Shown one piece after another: positions 9,539-19,096 of a DNA stretch of 64,000 nt; within the stretch, counting starts at the first letter, position 1; every line of letters begins with the position of its first letter. The DNA lies in assembly GCF_003858395.1 (NCBI RefSeq), contig NZ_QWEV01000005.1, positions 186,001 through 250,000 on the forward strand, read 5' to 3'. Made by a program: the position numbers and the translations under genes. The DNA is from Acidipila sp. EB88. GTDB lineage: Bacteria; Acidobacteriota; Terriglobia; Terriglobales; Acidobacteriaceae. The notes under the pieces are model-generated. The model did not search any database, was not told where the DNA came from, and was given only the letters and a program-made list of their open reading frames with translations.

Positions 9539-9719
9539 AGATATCCCATTGTCCTTGGTCCGCGTTGAAAGTGCTACCAGCCAGCGCACACGCAGGGTGA
9601 AGAAACGGTTACGCGTGCGCACCGACGCGCCTTCGCCACCAGACCGCACGCACTCGTTCCGCCATCCCATCTCGCCTTCCCGTCTCGCCTTCCTGCGCCC
9701 GGAACCGTAAGATTTCCCT

Positions 9720-10634
9720 ATGACCACTCCTGCGCAGCTAGACCTCTTGAACCAGCGCTTCGGCATCGATCACGTGGCACACGTTGCCGCGGGCCACGGC
9801 GGTTTGCCTGTTTTGTCCATCACCACGCCGGCAGCCAGCGCACAGATCTCGCTGCACGGCGCACAGGTTCTCTCATGGCAGCCGGGCACATCGGGCGAGG
9901 TGCTGTTCCTGAGCCAGCACTCGCGTTGGGAAGATGGCAAGGCCATCCGCGGTGGCATCCCGGTCTGCTTTCCATGGTTCCGCGCCAAGACCGATGACCC
10001 CAAGGCACCCGCGCATGGCTTCGCACGCACCCGGAGCTGGACCCTCGCGGCGCTCGAGCAGACAGGGGAAGGCGTACAGGCAACGCTCACGCTCGAGAGT
10101 GATGAATCAAGTCGCCAGTGGTGGCCCCATGCGTTCGCACTCACCTATCGCATCACCATCGGCGCCGCACTGCACCTGGCACTCACGGTCACGAACACCG
10201 ACAACGCAGCCTGGCAGTTTGAAGAAGCACTGCACACCTACAACAAGGTCTCCGATGTGCGCACCGTTCGTGTGCAGGCACTCGACGGCGCTGCGTTTCT
10301 CGACAACATGGACGGCAACAAGATCAAGCAGCAGTCGGGCGAACTGCAGCTACAGCGCTCGGCGGACAACGCCTACCTCGATACGCATGCCGCGCCTGAG
10401 ATTGTGGACCCGGCTGCAGCGCGCCGCATCCTGCTTGAGAAACAGAACTCCGCGACCACCATCGTCTGGAACCCGTGGTCTGACGGTGCCGCCGCGCTTG
10501 CGGATCTTGGAGACGAAGAGTGGTCGCAGTTCCTCTGCGTCGAGGCAGGCAACATCCTCAGCGACAAGGTGACTGTGCAACCGGGCGCCGAACATACGCT
10601 CCAGGCGAGGCTTTCCGTGACACCCACATCCTAG
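9720..10634 (+). CDS. D-hexose-6-phosphate mutarotase (aldose 1-epimerase family)
   Basis: Cytosolic enzyme interconverting alpha and beta anomers of glucose-6-phosphate and related sugar phosphates. The 304-residue product matches the YeaD subgroup: the ISLHGAQVLSW strand near residue 40, the phosphate-binding segment IRGGIPVCFPWF near 80, PAHGFARTRSW near 98 with the conserved His, and EEALHTYNKVSDV near 170. Divergent from the MFS gene; the frames of the two long open readings overlap but the real starts are 182 bases apart. No operon partner is evident. Confidence 0.92.
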   Translation: MTTPAQLDLLNQRFGIDHVAHVAAGHGGLPVLSITTPAASAQISLHGAQVLSWQPGTSGEVLFLSQHSRWEDGKAIRGGIPVCFPWFRAKTDDPKAPAHGFARTRSWTLAALEQTGEGVQATLTLESDESSRQWWPHAFALTYRITIGAALHLALTVTNTDNAAWQFEEALHTYNKVSDVRTVRVQALDGAAFLDNMDGNKIKQQSGELQLQRSADNAYLDTHAAPEIVDPAAARRILLEKQNSATTIVWNPWSDGAAALADLGDEEWSQFLCVEAGNILSDKVTVQPGAEHTLQARLSVTPTS

Positions 10635-10707
10635 TCACGACGCGCGGGGTCCGGCCAAATCGAATTGCTATGATGGCAGCGCACATATCTTCGGTCGAGG
10701 CAGCCGA

Positions 10708-11475
10708 ATGACACCTGTAGGCCACGTAGAGAGCCTCTGGCGCTACCCCGTCAAAAGCATGCGCGGCGAGCAGTTGCAGGCAGCATTTGCAACAGTGCGC
10801 GGCATTTGCGGCGATCGCAGGTTTGCCATCAGCAGCTCAGCCGCGCCTGCGGTTCTGCCTTATCTGACCAGCCGCACGCAGGAACAGATGCTGCTCTACC
10901 GGCCCTTCTGGCCTGCGGGCTCGGAGCCCGAAACCTGGGACGTGGATGCTGCCAGACGCGCACTCCTGGTGGAAACACCAACGGGCGAGCAGCTTGCGCT
11001 TGATGATCCGCGGCTGTTGCAGATGCTGGGCGAGCAGCTCCGCGTTCCCACCACGCTTGCCGTGGTGGCCAGCGCGGCCGCGCTGACCGATGAACTTCCC
11101 TTGTCGTTGTTCTCCGTGCAAACCGCTCGTCAGCTCGAGCAGGAGATCGACACACCCGTGGATAAACGGCGCTTCCGCGCAAACGTGTATCTCGACCTTG
11201 CGAACGCGACAGGTTTTGCCGAGGACCACTTTGTAGGCCGTCGCCTGCAACTCGGCAGCGCCGGCCAGGGCCGGGACGCAACGGCGGTGATCGTCGAGGT
11301 GGTGCGGCGCGATCCCCGCTGCAAAATCATCACGCTCTCGCCGGATACAAGCGAAGCCTCGCCGCAAATTCTGCGCCACGTTGCCACCACGCACGAACGC
11401 TGCGCCGGGGTGTACGCCACGGTCGTGCAGGAGGGCTGGCTCCGGCAGGGCGATGCCGTGTTTCTCCTGGACTAA
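10708..11475 (+). CDS. MOSC domain protein
   Basis: 255-residue protein with an N-terminal MOSC beta-barrel domain (GHVESLWRYPVKSMRGEQL, residues 4-22) and a C-terminal MOSC domain ending with RRDPRCKIITLSPDT near 205. The Cys in that segment is the conserved sulfur-binding or transfer cysteine of the family. MOSC proteins bind molybdenum cofactor or carry sulfur to metal centres; relatives include YcbX and mARC, which detoxify N-hydroxylated compounds. It lies 2.4 kb from the molybdoenzyme paoABC, which may be meaningful but they are not co-transcribed. Confidence 0.88.
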   Translation: MTPVGHVESLWRYPVKSMRGEQLQAAFATVRGICGDRRFAISSSAAPAVLPYLTSRTQEQMLLYRPFWPAGSEPETWDVDAARRALLVETPTGEQLALDDPRLLQMLGEQLRVPTTLAVVASAAALTDELPLSLFSVQTARQLEQEIDTPVDKRRFRANVYLDLANATGFAEDHFVGRRLQLGSAGQGRDATAVIVEVVRRDPRCKIITLSPDTSEASPQILRHVATTHERCAGVYATVVQEGWLRQGDAVFLLD

Positions 11476-11505
11476 CCCCGCGCAGCGCGAACAGGCATTC
11501 AGCCG

Positions 11506-13071
11506 CTACTGCGCCATGCCCCCGGCCTCGGTGCGTCGAATAAACGCGGCGACCCGGTCGTGCAACTGGTGCAACGAGTCCTGGTGCAGATACACCATGT
11601 GCCCCGACTCGTAAAAGTCATACTCGATGTTGCCGGCAAGCTTCTGCGGAATCGGCAGGTGATGCTCCTCGTACACCGCGGCATAGAACGGCGTTGCCAG
11701 GTCGTAGTAGCCGCCGTTCACCATCACCTGCATGCCGGGGTTCTGCTTCATCGCCAGCGCCAGGTCGGTCAGCACCTCGGTCGCGGTCGGCAGGCTGTCC
11801 TGCTGCGCTTTGCGGCTCCAGTCCCACTTGAAACCAGGCAGGGCATACGCCGAAGGCTTGAAGGTAAGTCCCTCGCCATACTTCAGCTCGTTGCGAACGT
11901 ACGAGTTGAACACCGACACGTAGGCCGAGGAGACGGCAGAGCTTGCCGGGTCGTAGCCGGGCGTCTTTTCCAGCGGATCGAGCGTGGGGCTGGTGAAGCG
12001 CGTATCCAGCCGGCCGGTATGGTTCAACTCGCCACCAAGCAGCGTGTGCTCAAACTCGCCACCACTCACACGCAGGTTCGCCCGCAGCAGGTACTCCACC
12101 GGCAGGCCCGTATAGTCATGCAGCTTTTCGGCAGTGGCCTGCTTCTCAGCCGCCGGCAGCTCCGTGCCTTGCGCCAGCGCGTGGAGATAAGGCCCGGTGG
12201 CGAACGCTTCCACCTCCTTGAGAAACGGCTCCAGCGCCGCGGGTTGCTGGGCAAGCTTGTGATGGTACGCAGCGGTCGCGGCATACGTCGGCAGCGCCAG
12301 TGCGAAAGGCAGATCATTCCCAGGCGTCACCGTGTCGATATCCGTATCGAAGAACAGGATCTGCGAGAGCAGGATCACCCCGTTCAGCCCGATGTCCTTG
12401 CGATTGCACAGGACGTTGGCAAGCACCGCTGAACGGGTAGTGCCGTAACTCTCTCCGAACAGATACTTCGGCGAGTTCCAGCGGTCGTACTTACCCAGGA
12501 ACCGCGCAATGAAGCGAGAGAATGCCTCGGCATCCTGGTCCACACCCCAAAAGGCTTTGCCGGGCTCTTTGCCCTGCAGCGTACCAAAGCCGGTGCCGGG
12601 CATGTCGATAAACACCACGTCGCTCACGTCCAGCAGGCTGTACGGGTTATCCGCCAGCTGGTACGGCGCGGCGCCGGTCGGCTTGTTGTCCGCACTCACC
12701 ACGTGTTTCGGCCCGAGCGAGCCCATGTGCAGCCACATCGTTGAAGACCCGGGTCCGCCGTTGTAGAAAAACGTCACTGGCCGCGGCGCATGCGCACCAG
12801 CCACCGAGTAGTACACGTAACTCATCCGCGCCACCGGCGGATCCTTGTCCGGGTCCGTGTGCGTCTTGCCGTCCATCCACTTACCATCCAGCGTCAACAT
12901 TGCGTCGTCCGCATCGCTCGCGCCCACGGGCAACGTACCCACCACGGCCTTGTAGGTAATGTGCTGCGCACCTGCATTCGTGGAGCCGGTGGTAGTGCTG
13001 TCCGGCGGCGCCATCCCGATGCCCGGCGACGGACCGTCGTCGGCATGCAGCCGCGGTATACAGGGATCCAC
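11506..13071 (-). CDS. Secreted S10 family serine carboxypeptidase
   Basis: Serine carboxypeptidase-like hydrolase removing C-terminal residues from peptides, probably outside the cytoplasm. Visible: the oxyanion segment FFYNGGPGSSTMWLHMG, the nucleophile elbow LFGESYGTT (Ser208 from this start) and the C-terminal ESGHMVYLH bearing the catalytic His, with an Asp near GGYYDLATP. The coordinates use GTG 13071, the first standard start, but this begins after any signal. In-frame upstream, a CTG at 13125 lies 5 bases after a perfect GGAGG and would give MRPVCFSAPLLVSLCCLLV, a convincing signal sequence, so real translation probably starts there (539 residues). Convergent with the MOSC gene. Confidence 0.9.
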   Translation of the reverse strand: MDPCIPRLHADDGPSPGIGMAPPDSTTTGSTNAGAQHITYKAVVGTLPVGASDADDAMLTLDGKWMDGKTHTDPDKDPPVARMSYVYYSVAGAHAPRPVTFFYNGGPGSSTMWLHMGSLGPKHVVSADNKPTGAAPYQLADNPYSLLDVSDVVFIDMPGTGFGTLQGKEPGKAFWGVDQDAEAFSRFIARFLGKYDRWNSPKYLFGESYGTTRSAVLANVLCNRKDIGLNGVILLSQILFFDTDIDTVTPGNDLPFALALPTYAATAAYHHKLAQQPAALEPFLKEVEAFATGPYLHALAQGTELPAAEKQATAEKLHDYTGLPVEYLLRANLRVSGGEFEHTLLGGELNHTGRLDTRFTSPTLDPLEKTPGYDPASSAVSSAYVSVFNSYVRNELKYGEGLTFKPSAYALPGFKWDWSRKAQQDSLPTATEVLTDLALAMKQNPGMQVMVNGGYYDLATPFYAAVYEEHHLPIPQKLAGNIEYDFYESGHMVYLHQDSLHQLHDRVAAFIRRTEAGGMAQ

Positions 13072-13323
13072 CAGCAGGCAGCACAGGGAAACAAGCAGCG
13101 GGGCACTGAAACAAACAGGACGCAGAGGAACCTCCGGGAGCAGGACCAGTGGGAGTTAAGAGCACTGCTGGTGGGGAGAGAAACAAGGGCAGTGGTGAGC
13201 CCCAGCATAGCGCAGTCCGCACGCCGTGAACTGCGGAAAACGCCGCGCCGAACCGTGCCCACGGCGCGCCGCTTGCACGAAGCATTCGACCTGGAGTGCG
13301 CGCTGGAGGATGATGAAGACATC

Positions 13324-14640
13324 GTGATCAACCCTGACTCACACCCAGCCTCCAGCACCTCGCTTGCCCGCGTGAACTGGGCCGGTAACTACGCGTACCA
13401 GGCACAGGAACTACTCTCCCCCGCGACCGTGGAAGAGGTACAGCAGGCAGTGCGCAGCAGCACCGCACTGCGGGCACTCGGCTCCGGCCACTCGTTCAAC
13501 AGCCTGGCCGACACCGGCGGTGCCCAGCTTTCGCTGCGCGCGCTCAACAGCATGGAGCTCGACCGCGAACGCCAGACGGTGCGGGTCGGCGGCGGTGTCA
13601 CCTACGGGCAACTGGCGCCGTGGCTGGATGCGCAGGGGCTCGCGGTGCACAACCTCGCTTCCCTGCCGCACATCACGGTTGTCGGGGCCTGCGCCACCGG
13701 CACCCACGGGTCAGGCACCGGCAATGGCTGCCTGGCCACGGCCGTCACCGCCCTTGAGTCCGTCGACGGCAACGGCGAGATCCACACCGGCTCGCGCGCC
13801 GCTGATGGTGAGTCATTCGACGGCACTGTGGTCGCGCTCGGCGCACTCGGCGTGGTCACCGCCATCACGCTTGCCGTGCAACCTGCGTTCCAGGTCGCGC
13901 AGACCGTGTACCAGAATCTCGATTTCGACCGCCTCGCCGATGGCGTGGACGCGATCCTCGGCAGCGCCTACAGCGTCAGCCTCTTCACCGACTGGCAGCA
14001 TCACCGCGCCACGCAGGTCTGGCACAAACAGCGCGTCGAACCCCGGGAACTCGCGAGCCAGGAACGCACCCCGCTTCCACAGCAGTTTCACGGCGCCCAA
14101 CTGCAACAGGCAAAGCTCCACCCGCTGGGTGACCTGCCCGCCGAAAACTGCACGGCACAGTTCGGTGAGCACGGCCCCTGGTACGAGCGCTTGCCTCACT
14201 TCCGGCTCGACTTCACCCCGTCCAGCGGCGCCGAGCTGCAGACCGAATACTTTGTAGACCGGCGCGACGCATGGGCTGCGATCCAGGCAGTGGAGGAGCT
14301 GCGCGACAGCATCACGCCGCATCTGCTGGTATCAGAGTTGCGCGCCGTTGCCGCCGACTCGCTCTGGCTCAGCATGGCCTTCGAGCGCGACTCGCTTGCC
14401 ATCCATTTCACCTGGAAGCCGCACGGCCCCGCCGTGGCAGCGCTTCTGCCCCGCATCGAGGCCAGGCTCGCACCGTTCCGCGCGCGTCCTCACTGGGCCA
14501 AGTTGTTTGCGATGGATGCCCGGTCGCTCCGCGCGCTGTATCCGCGCATGGATGACTTTCTCGCATTGCGATCCGCTTGCGACCCGCGCGGCGTGTTCTG
14601 GAACCAGTTCCTCGCGGAACACCTCACCGCCGCCCGCTAA
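13324..14640 (+). CDS. Alditol/xylitol oxidase-like FAD-linked oxidase
   Basis: Flavoprotein of the vanillyl-alcohol oxidase superfamily with a C-terminal D-arabinono-1,4-lactone oxidase domain. It begins NWAGNYAYQAQELLSPATVEE, then ALGSGHSFNSLADTGG in which His56 matches the His that binds FAD covalently in bacterial alditol oxidase, then ATGTHGSGTG. Near the end, LAIHFTWKP and RPHWAKLF match alditol oxidase. The probable reaction is oxidation of a sugar alcohol to an aldose with hydrogen peroxide release. GTG 13324 gives 438 residues, a normal size; an in-frame GTG at 13255 or 13192 is possible. The frame is open further upstream but the extra residues are unlike the family. Divergent from the S10 peptidase. 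Confidence 0.85.
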   Translation: MINPDSHPASSTSLARVNWAGNYAYQAQELLSPATVEEVQQAVRSSTALRALGSGHSFNSLADTGGAQLSLRALNSMELDRERQTVRVGGGVTYGQLAPWLDAQGLAVHNLASLPHITVVGACATGTHGSGTGNGCLATAVTALESVDGNGEIHTGSRAADGESFDGTVVALGALGVVTAITLAVQPAFQVAQTVYQNLDFDRLADGVDAILGSAYSVSLFTDWQHHRATQVWHKQRVEPRELASQERTPLPQQFHGAQLQQAKLHPLGDLPAENCTAQFGEHGPWYERLPHFRLDFTPSSGAELQTEYFVDRRDAWAAIQAVEELRDSITPHLLVSELRAVAADSLWLSMAFERDSLAIHFTWKPHGPAVAALLPRIEARLAPFRARPHWAKLFAMDARSLRALYPRMDDFLALRSACDPRGVFWNQFLAEHLTAAR

Positions 14641-14643
14641 GCT

Positions 14644-14697
14644 GCACCAGGGTAAGCGCCGCCGCGCCAGGGTTAAGCAGCGCCGCACCGGGCTTTA
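14644..14697. repeat. Imperfect tandem repeat between convergent genes
   Basis: Two and a half copies of a unit of about 20-22 bases built on GCACCAGGG-TAAGC-GCCGCC, the third copy decayed and running into the stop codon of the acyltransferase gene. No stem with a T-run is visible, so this is not an intrinsic terminator. Confidence 0.5.
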
Positions 14698-15834
14698 GTC
14701 AGCGTTGATCGGGGCCGGCACCGGCAGCTCGCCCACCTGCAGCGGCTCGGTGTGGCTCGCGGCCTCGTGCCTGCGCTCGCGCGTGCTTCGCGCCCGCAGG
14801 CGCAGCCACACCACCGGCCGCTCCACCAGGTAATACGACCCAAAGCCGGCAAGCAGCACTGCGACCAGGTCGGTGAGCGGGCTCCGCGTCCACCACGCGC
14901 CCCGCCACCCGTGGATCATCGCCGACTGGTACAGGTACAGGCTGTAGGAGGCGACTCCGAGCAGGGCAATTGGCGGAAAGTTCAGCACCCGGCCGACGAA
15001 GCTTGCCGGGTTGCGCGCTACCCAAACAATAAAGAACGCGATCAGCAGCGACTCCAGCGTGTAGCCGAAGGTGAAGGTGTACGCATTGCCCACTGCTACA
15101 CGCAGCACCGGCGCAAGAATGCAGAAGAACACGGGCGCCAGCCACCACATCTTGCTGGCCCGTGCGTAGGCGCGTTCAAACCGGGGCATGCCCAGGCAGA
15201 TGGCCGCCAGGCAGCCTGCGAACAGGCTGTCCATGCGGCCCGGCAGCACCGAACCCTGCTTGTGCGCCAGGATGGGCGAGTGCACCGCAAACATAGCCAT
15301 GCGCAGCACCGGGCTCGCCAGGATCAACCCAAGTGACGCCCAGGCCGCCAGCCGCTTGCCGCCCCTTCGCAATGCCCAGATCAGCAGAAACGGCCACAGG
15401 AGGTAGAACTGCTCCTCCACCGCGAGCGACCACATATGCTCGGTCAAAAACGAGCTGACGCGCGGAAAGATGCCGCCCACAAACAGGCCCGCGCCCAGGA
15501 TCGAAGACCACGGAACAGCTTTGCCGGCCACCTTGCACACCACCGCCGCCACGGCCAGGTACACGAACAGGGGCGGCAGAATGCGCGCCGCTCGCCGCCC
15601 AAAGAACCCGGCGAGCGAGATCGACCCCGTGCGTTCCTGCTCGCGCAGCAGCAGCGTCGTGATCAGGAAGCCGCTGAGGACGAAAAACACCTCCACGCCA
15701 TCGGGTGCAAGCGCGGGAAAGTTGATCACGGTGAACCGCTGCTGGATGTGGCACAGGATTACGGTCGCCACCGCAAAGGCGCGGATGCCGTCAAGACTCG
15801 GGATGCGGTGGGATTGACTCACAGGCTGTTCCAA
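14695..15834 (-). CDS. Acyltransferase family 3 (OafA/YrhL-like) membrane protein
   Basis: Integral membrane O-acyltransferase that adds acetyl or other acyl groups to surface sugars or antibiotics. The 379-residue product opens RIPSLDGIRAFAVATVILCH, the signature of the family (SLDGxRAxA, then a helix with the essential His), followed by EVFFVLSGFLITTLLL and about ten helices. It lacks the C-terminal SGNH domain of some relatives. Last of three consecutive minus-strand genes after two exporters (51 bases from the upstream MFS stop), so it may be co-transcribed with them. The acceptor is unknown. Confidence 0.9.
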   Translation of the reverse strand: MEQPVSQSHRIPSLDGIRAFAVATVILCHIQQRFTVINFPALAPDGVEVFFVLSGFLITTLLLREQERTGSISLAGFFGRRAARILPPLFVYLAVAAVVCKVAGKAVPWSSILGAGLFVGGIFPRVSSFLTEHMWSLAVEEQFYLLWPFLLIWALRRGGKRLAAWASLGLILASPVLRMAMFAVHSPILAHKQGSVLPGRMDSLFAGCLAAICLGMPRFERAYARASKMWWLAPVFFCILAPVLRVAVGNAYTFTFGYTLESLLIAFFIVWVARNPASFVGRVLNFPPIALLGVASYSLYLYQSAMIHGWRGAWWTRSPLTDLVAVLLAGFGSYYLVERPVVWLRLRARSTRERRHEAASHTEPLQVGELPVPAPINAD

Positions 15835-15885
15835 TTGTAGAGAGTCCGCGGGAGATCGGCGTAGTGTCGTTTGTAACGTTTCGGC

Positions 15886-17217
15886 CTACTTGGCGGCTGC
15901 TTCCGCACCCGGTACCGCGTCGGCTGCCAGTGGCGTAAGGATCCCGAGCTGCTCGTAGATGGGCCGCATATCCTTGCGCACCGCCGGCATCTGCCGCAGA
16001 AACCAGAAAGCGCCGATGCAGCAGCACGCCCCGGTCAGTTGCACCGCGCGCGGCGCGCCCAGCGTATGCGCCAGCGTGCCGGCCAGCAGGCTGCCAAACG
16101 GCGCCATGCCTACAAACGCCATGGTGTAGTAGCTCATCACGCGGCCGCGCCGGTCTTCCGGCACCAGCGTCTGGATGATGGTGTTGCTGGCCGTCAGCCC
16201 CTGCATCATGCCCCAGCCCACCACCACCATCAGCAGCATCGACAGCCACATCACGTGCGAGAAGCCGAACGCCACCAGGCCCAGCCCGAACGTCGCCCCC
16301 GCAATCGGGATCATCTTGAGCAGCCCCTTGATGGAGCGGCGCAGCACCAGCGAAAACGCCGAAACCAGCGAGCCGATCCCGGCTGCGCCCATCAGGAAGC
16401 CCAGCGTGTGCGCGCCGCCATGCAGCACCTGCCCTGCGAACACCGGCATCAGCACCATGTACGGCCAGCCCATTAGGCTCACCACGGCAAACATCAGCAG
16501 GATCGTGCGAATAGGACGGAACGTCGAGACGTAGTCCCAGCCTTCGCGCATCTGGGCTAGCATGCCGGTTGTGGCCCGCGCCACCTTGGGCACGGAGATC
16601 CGCATCAGCAGCAGCGAGGCCACCACCGCGATATAGCTCAGGCCGTCCACCAGGAAGCACCAGCCTTCGCTCGACAGGCTGATCACGATGCCGGCGATCG
16701 ACGGCCCCACCAGTCGCGCCACGTTCACCATCGACGAGTTGATCGCAATGGCATTTTGCAGGTCTTTGCGGTCGTCCACCATCTGCACCATGAACGACTG
16801 GCGCACCGGCATGTCAAAGGAGTTCACCACCCCCTGCAGCACAGAGAGCGCCACCACCTCATGGATGGTGATGCGGTGCGTCAGCGTCAGCCCCGCCAGC
16901 AGTAGCGACTGCACCATCGCCGCCAGCTGCGTTGCGATCAGCACCTTGCGGCGATCCATCCGGTCTACCAGCACGCCCGCGAATGGCGCAATCAGGAACG
17001 TCGGGATCTGCCCCGCGAAGCTCACGGTACCCAGCAGCAAGGCCGAGCCGGTCAGCCGGTACACCAGCCACGAGGTCGCGACCCGCGTCATCCAGGTGCC
17101 GATAAGCGAGATGCTCTGGCCAGAGAAGAACAGCCGGAAGTTGCGGCCGCGCAGCGCTCGCCAGGCGTGCGCGTACCGCCCCTCGGGCGCAGCCGGTATC
17201 AATGGAGCAGTCGCCAT
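15886..17217 (-). CDS. MFS transporter, EntS-like
   Basis: Major facilitator carrier of about twelve helices, 443 residues, of the group that includes enterobactin exporter EntS and macrolide exporters. Helix 1 region NFRLFFSGQSISLIGTWMTRVATSWL and the loop LVDRMDRRKVLI (the A-motif) are visible. It follows the DHA2 gene after 18 bases, so both are likely in one transcript, giving the cell two pumps of different families side by side. The substrate is unknown. Confidence 0.9.
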   Translation of the reverse strand: MATAPLIPAAPEGRYAHAWRALRGRNFRLFFSGQSISLIGTWMTRVATSWLVYRLTGSALLLGTVSFAGQIPTFLIAPFAGVLVDRMDRRKVLIATQLAAMVQSLLLAGLTLTHRITIHEVVALSVLQGVVNSFDMPVRQSFMVQMVDDRKDLQNAIAINSSMVNVARLVGPSIAGIVISLSSEGWCFLVDGLSYIAVVASLLLMRISVPKVARATTGMLAQMREGWDYVSTFRPIRTILLMFAVVSLMGWPYMVLMPVFAGQVLHGGAHTLGFLMGAAGIGSLVSAFSLVLRRSIKGLLKMIPIAGATFGLGLVAFGFSHVMWLSMLLMVVVGWGMMQGLTASNTIIQTLVPEDRRGRVMSYYTMAFVGMAPFGSLLAGTLAHTLGAPRAVQLTGACCCIGAFWFLRQMPAVRKDMRPIYEQLGILTPLAADAVPGAEAAAK

Positions 17218-17235
17218 GCGTCTCTCTTGGAACGC

Positions 17236-18825
17236 CTAGTGCGCGGCCACGGGTTCACTCGCACCCGCGCGAGGATTGTTCTTCTGCAACAGGAACGCCA
17301 GCAGCACCATGCAGCACGATGCAGCGAACAGGATCCAGAACACGTCCACGTACGCGAGCGTCACCGACTGCGACTGCAGGTTGTTCAGAATCTGTCCATT
17401 CGCCAGGTGCTGCGAGTTCGCAGCGCCCATCTTGGTCGTGAACGTGCCCTGGTAGCGCCCAAGCTGCTGCTGATAGTTACTGCTCGATGGCGAGACGTAC
17501 TTCATCAGCTGGTCCTGGTGGAACTGGCCGCGTTCGGTCACCGCGGCATTGGTCAGCGCGATCAGGATCGAGCCGCCGATGTTGCGCACGAAGTTGATAA
17601 GTCCGGAAATCTGGTTCGACTTGGAACGAGGCAGCCCGAAATATACCGCGGTTGTAATCGCGATAAACACCAGCGGAATCGAACCGATCTGCACCACGCG
17701 CAACCATTCCGCTGTGTGGAACGACATGCCCAGGTTCAGCTTGGTCGCAGTCAGCCAGTACGCCAGGGCCAGCACCGCAAACCCGAACGCGATGATGTTC
17801 CTCGCTGGGAACCGCGTGACCGCCTGCCCGGCCAACGGCATGACGAACAGCAGCGCCACGCCGCCGCCGGCGAGCGAGAGGCCGGCGATCGTAGCCGTGT
17901 AGCCCAGCTGCGCCTGCAGGAACTGCGGCTGCAGCACGGTGGTCGCGTTCAGCAGGCCGCCGGTCAGCAGCATCAGGAAGCAACAGGTGGCGAAGTTTCG
18001 GTTCTTGAACAGCCGCAGTTCCATCAGCGGCGTCTTGGCACCCCACCACTGCCAGATGAACAGCAGAGTGATAGTGACGGCAAACGTAATGCCGAAGAAC
18101 AGGATAAAGTGCGAACCGAACCAGTCCTTCTCCTCGCCCTTGTCCAGCATGACCTGCAGCGAGCCCATCGAAAGCACCAGCAGCGCCACGCCGATGTAGT
18201 CGACCTTGAAGAAGTTCTTGAGGTCGGACTGGCTCCACGGTGGATCCTCTACCAGCCGGCCAGTAAGAATGAACGCAAGAATACCCACGGGCAGATTGAT
18301 GTAGAAGATCCATCGCCAGCTGTAGCTGTCGGTCAGCCACCCGCCGATCACCGGCCCGATCGAAGGCGCCAATACGGCAACCAGTCCGTACAGGGCAAAG
18401 GCAAGCCCGCGCAGTCTAGGCTCAAATGAATCCGCCATGATGGCCTGCGCCATGGGCTGCAGACCACCGCCGCCAGCGCCCTGGAAGACGCGGAAGATCA
18501 GCAGCAGGGGCAGTGACGGCGCAATCCCGCAGAGCAGCGACGAGACCGTGAAGACCACGATGCAGCACATGAAGAAGCGCTTGCGCCCCAGCACACTCGA
18601 CGCCCAGCCGCCCATCGGCAGCACAATCGCGTTGGCGACGAGGTACGAAGTCAGCACCCAGGTGCTTTCGTCGTTGCTGGCGCCCAGCGATCCGCCGATG
18701 TACGGCAACGCCACGTTCGCAATCGAGGTGTCCAGCACCTCCATGAACGCGGCAAGCGCAACGGTCGCGGCAATCAGCCATGGGTTGACCTTGGGTCGCC
18801 ATTTTGCGTCGTACTCACCTGCCAT
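17236..18825 (-). CDS. DHA2 family MFS multidrug exporter (EmrB-like)
   Basis: Fourteen-helix drug:H+ antiporter-2 carrier, 529 residues. The N-terminus has AFMEVLDTSIANVALPYIGG, the DHA2 motif D1, and the A-motif region GGWASSVLGRKRFF; motif C appears near GPVIGGWLTD. The EmrB-type periplasmic insertion between the last helices is present (residues of about 430-490, rich in Gln and Asn). No EmrA-type membrane fusion partner is next to it; a partner, if needed, must be encoded elsewhere. It heads the three-gene minus-strand run. The 271-base gap upstream holds an 8-bp hairpin (TTGCGGCG/CGCCGCAA at 19021-19044) without a T-run and otherwise nothing recognisable. Confidence 0.92.
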   Translation of the reverse strand: MAGEYDAKWRPKVNPWLIAATVALAAFMEVLDTSIANVALPYIGGSLGASNDESTWVLTSYLVANAIVLPMGGWASSVLGRKRFFMCCIVVFTVSSLLCGIAPSLPLLLIFRVFQGAGGGGLQPMAQAIMADSFEPRLRGLAFALYGLVAVLAPSIGPVIGGWLTDSYSWRWIFYINLPVGILAFILTGRLVEDPPWSQSDLKNFFKVDYIGVALLVLSMGSLQVMLDKGEEKDWFGSHFILFFGITFAVTITLLFIWQWWGAKTPLMELRLFKNRNFATCCFLMLLTGGLLNATTVLQPQFLQAQLGYTATIAGLSLAGGGVALLFVMPLAGQAVTRFPARNIIAFGFAVLALAYWLTATKLNLGMSFHTAEWLRVVQIGSIPLVFIAITTAVYFGLPRSKSNQISGLINFVRNIGGSILIALTNAAVTERGQFHQDQLMKYVSPSSSNYQQQLGRYQGTFTTKMGAANSQHLANGQILNNLQSQSVTLAYVDVFWILFAASCCMVLLAFLLQKNNPRAGASEPVAAH

Positions 18826-19096
18826 CTACACCTCTGCGCACCCTCACTGCGGGCGCGGTCTAGCCCTCTAGATGCTCGCGCTACGGGAACGACGCGGAAA
18901 CTTCGCGCTGGGCAGCGACACTCCTGTCATTCGGTGTGCCCGCTCAATCCCTCATGCCGGGCTCCGCAATCAGCCTTCAGCGGAGGTTTGGCTACCGGTA
19001 AGTCGCCGTGCGCCATATGTTTGCGGCGCAACGGGCCGCCGCAACGAAGCACGTGGGGCTGCTCTGGAACACCCCCACGACAGCACTACCCAGGCC

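Noticed and set aside
12790..13323. N-terminal extension of the alditol-oxidase-like gene back to 12790
   Set aside because: It would overlap the 5' end of the S10 peptidase and add His/Arg-rich sequence that has no counterpart in the family.
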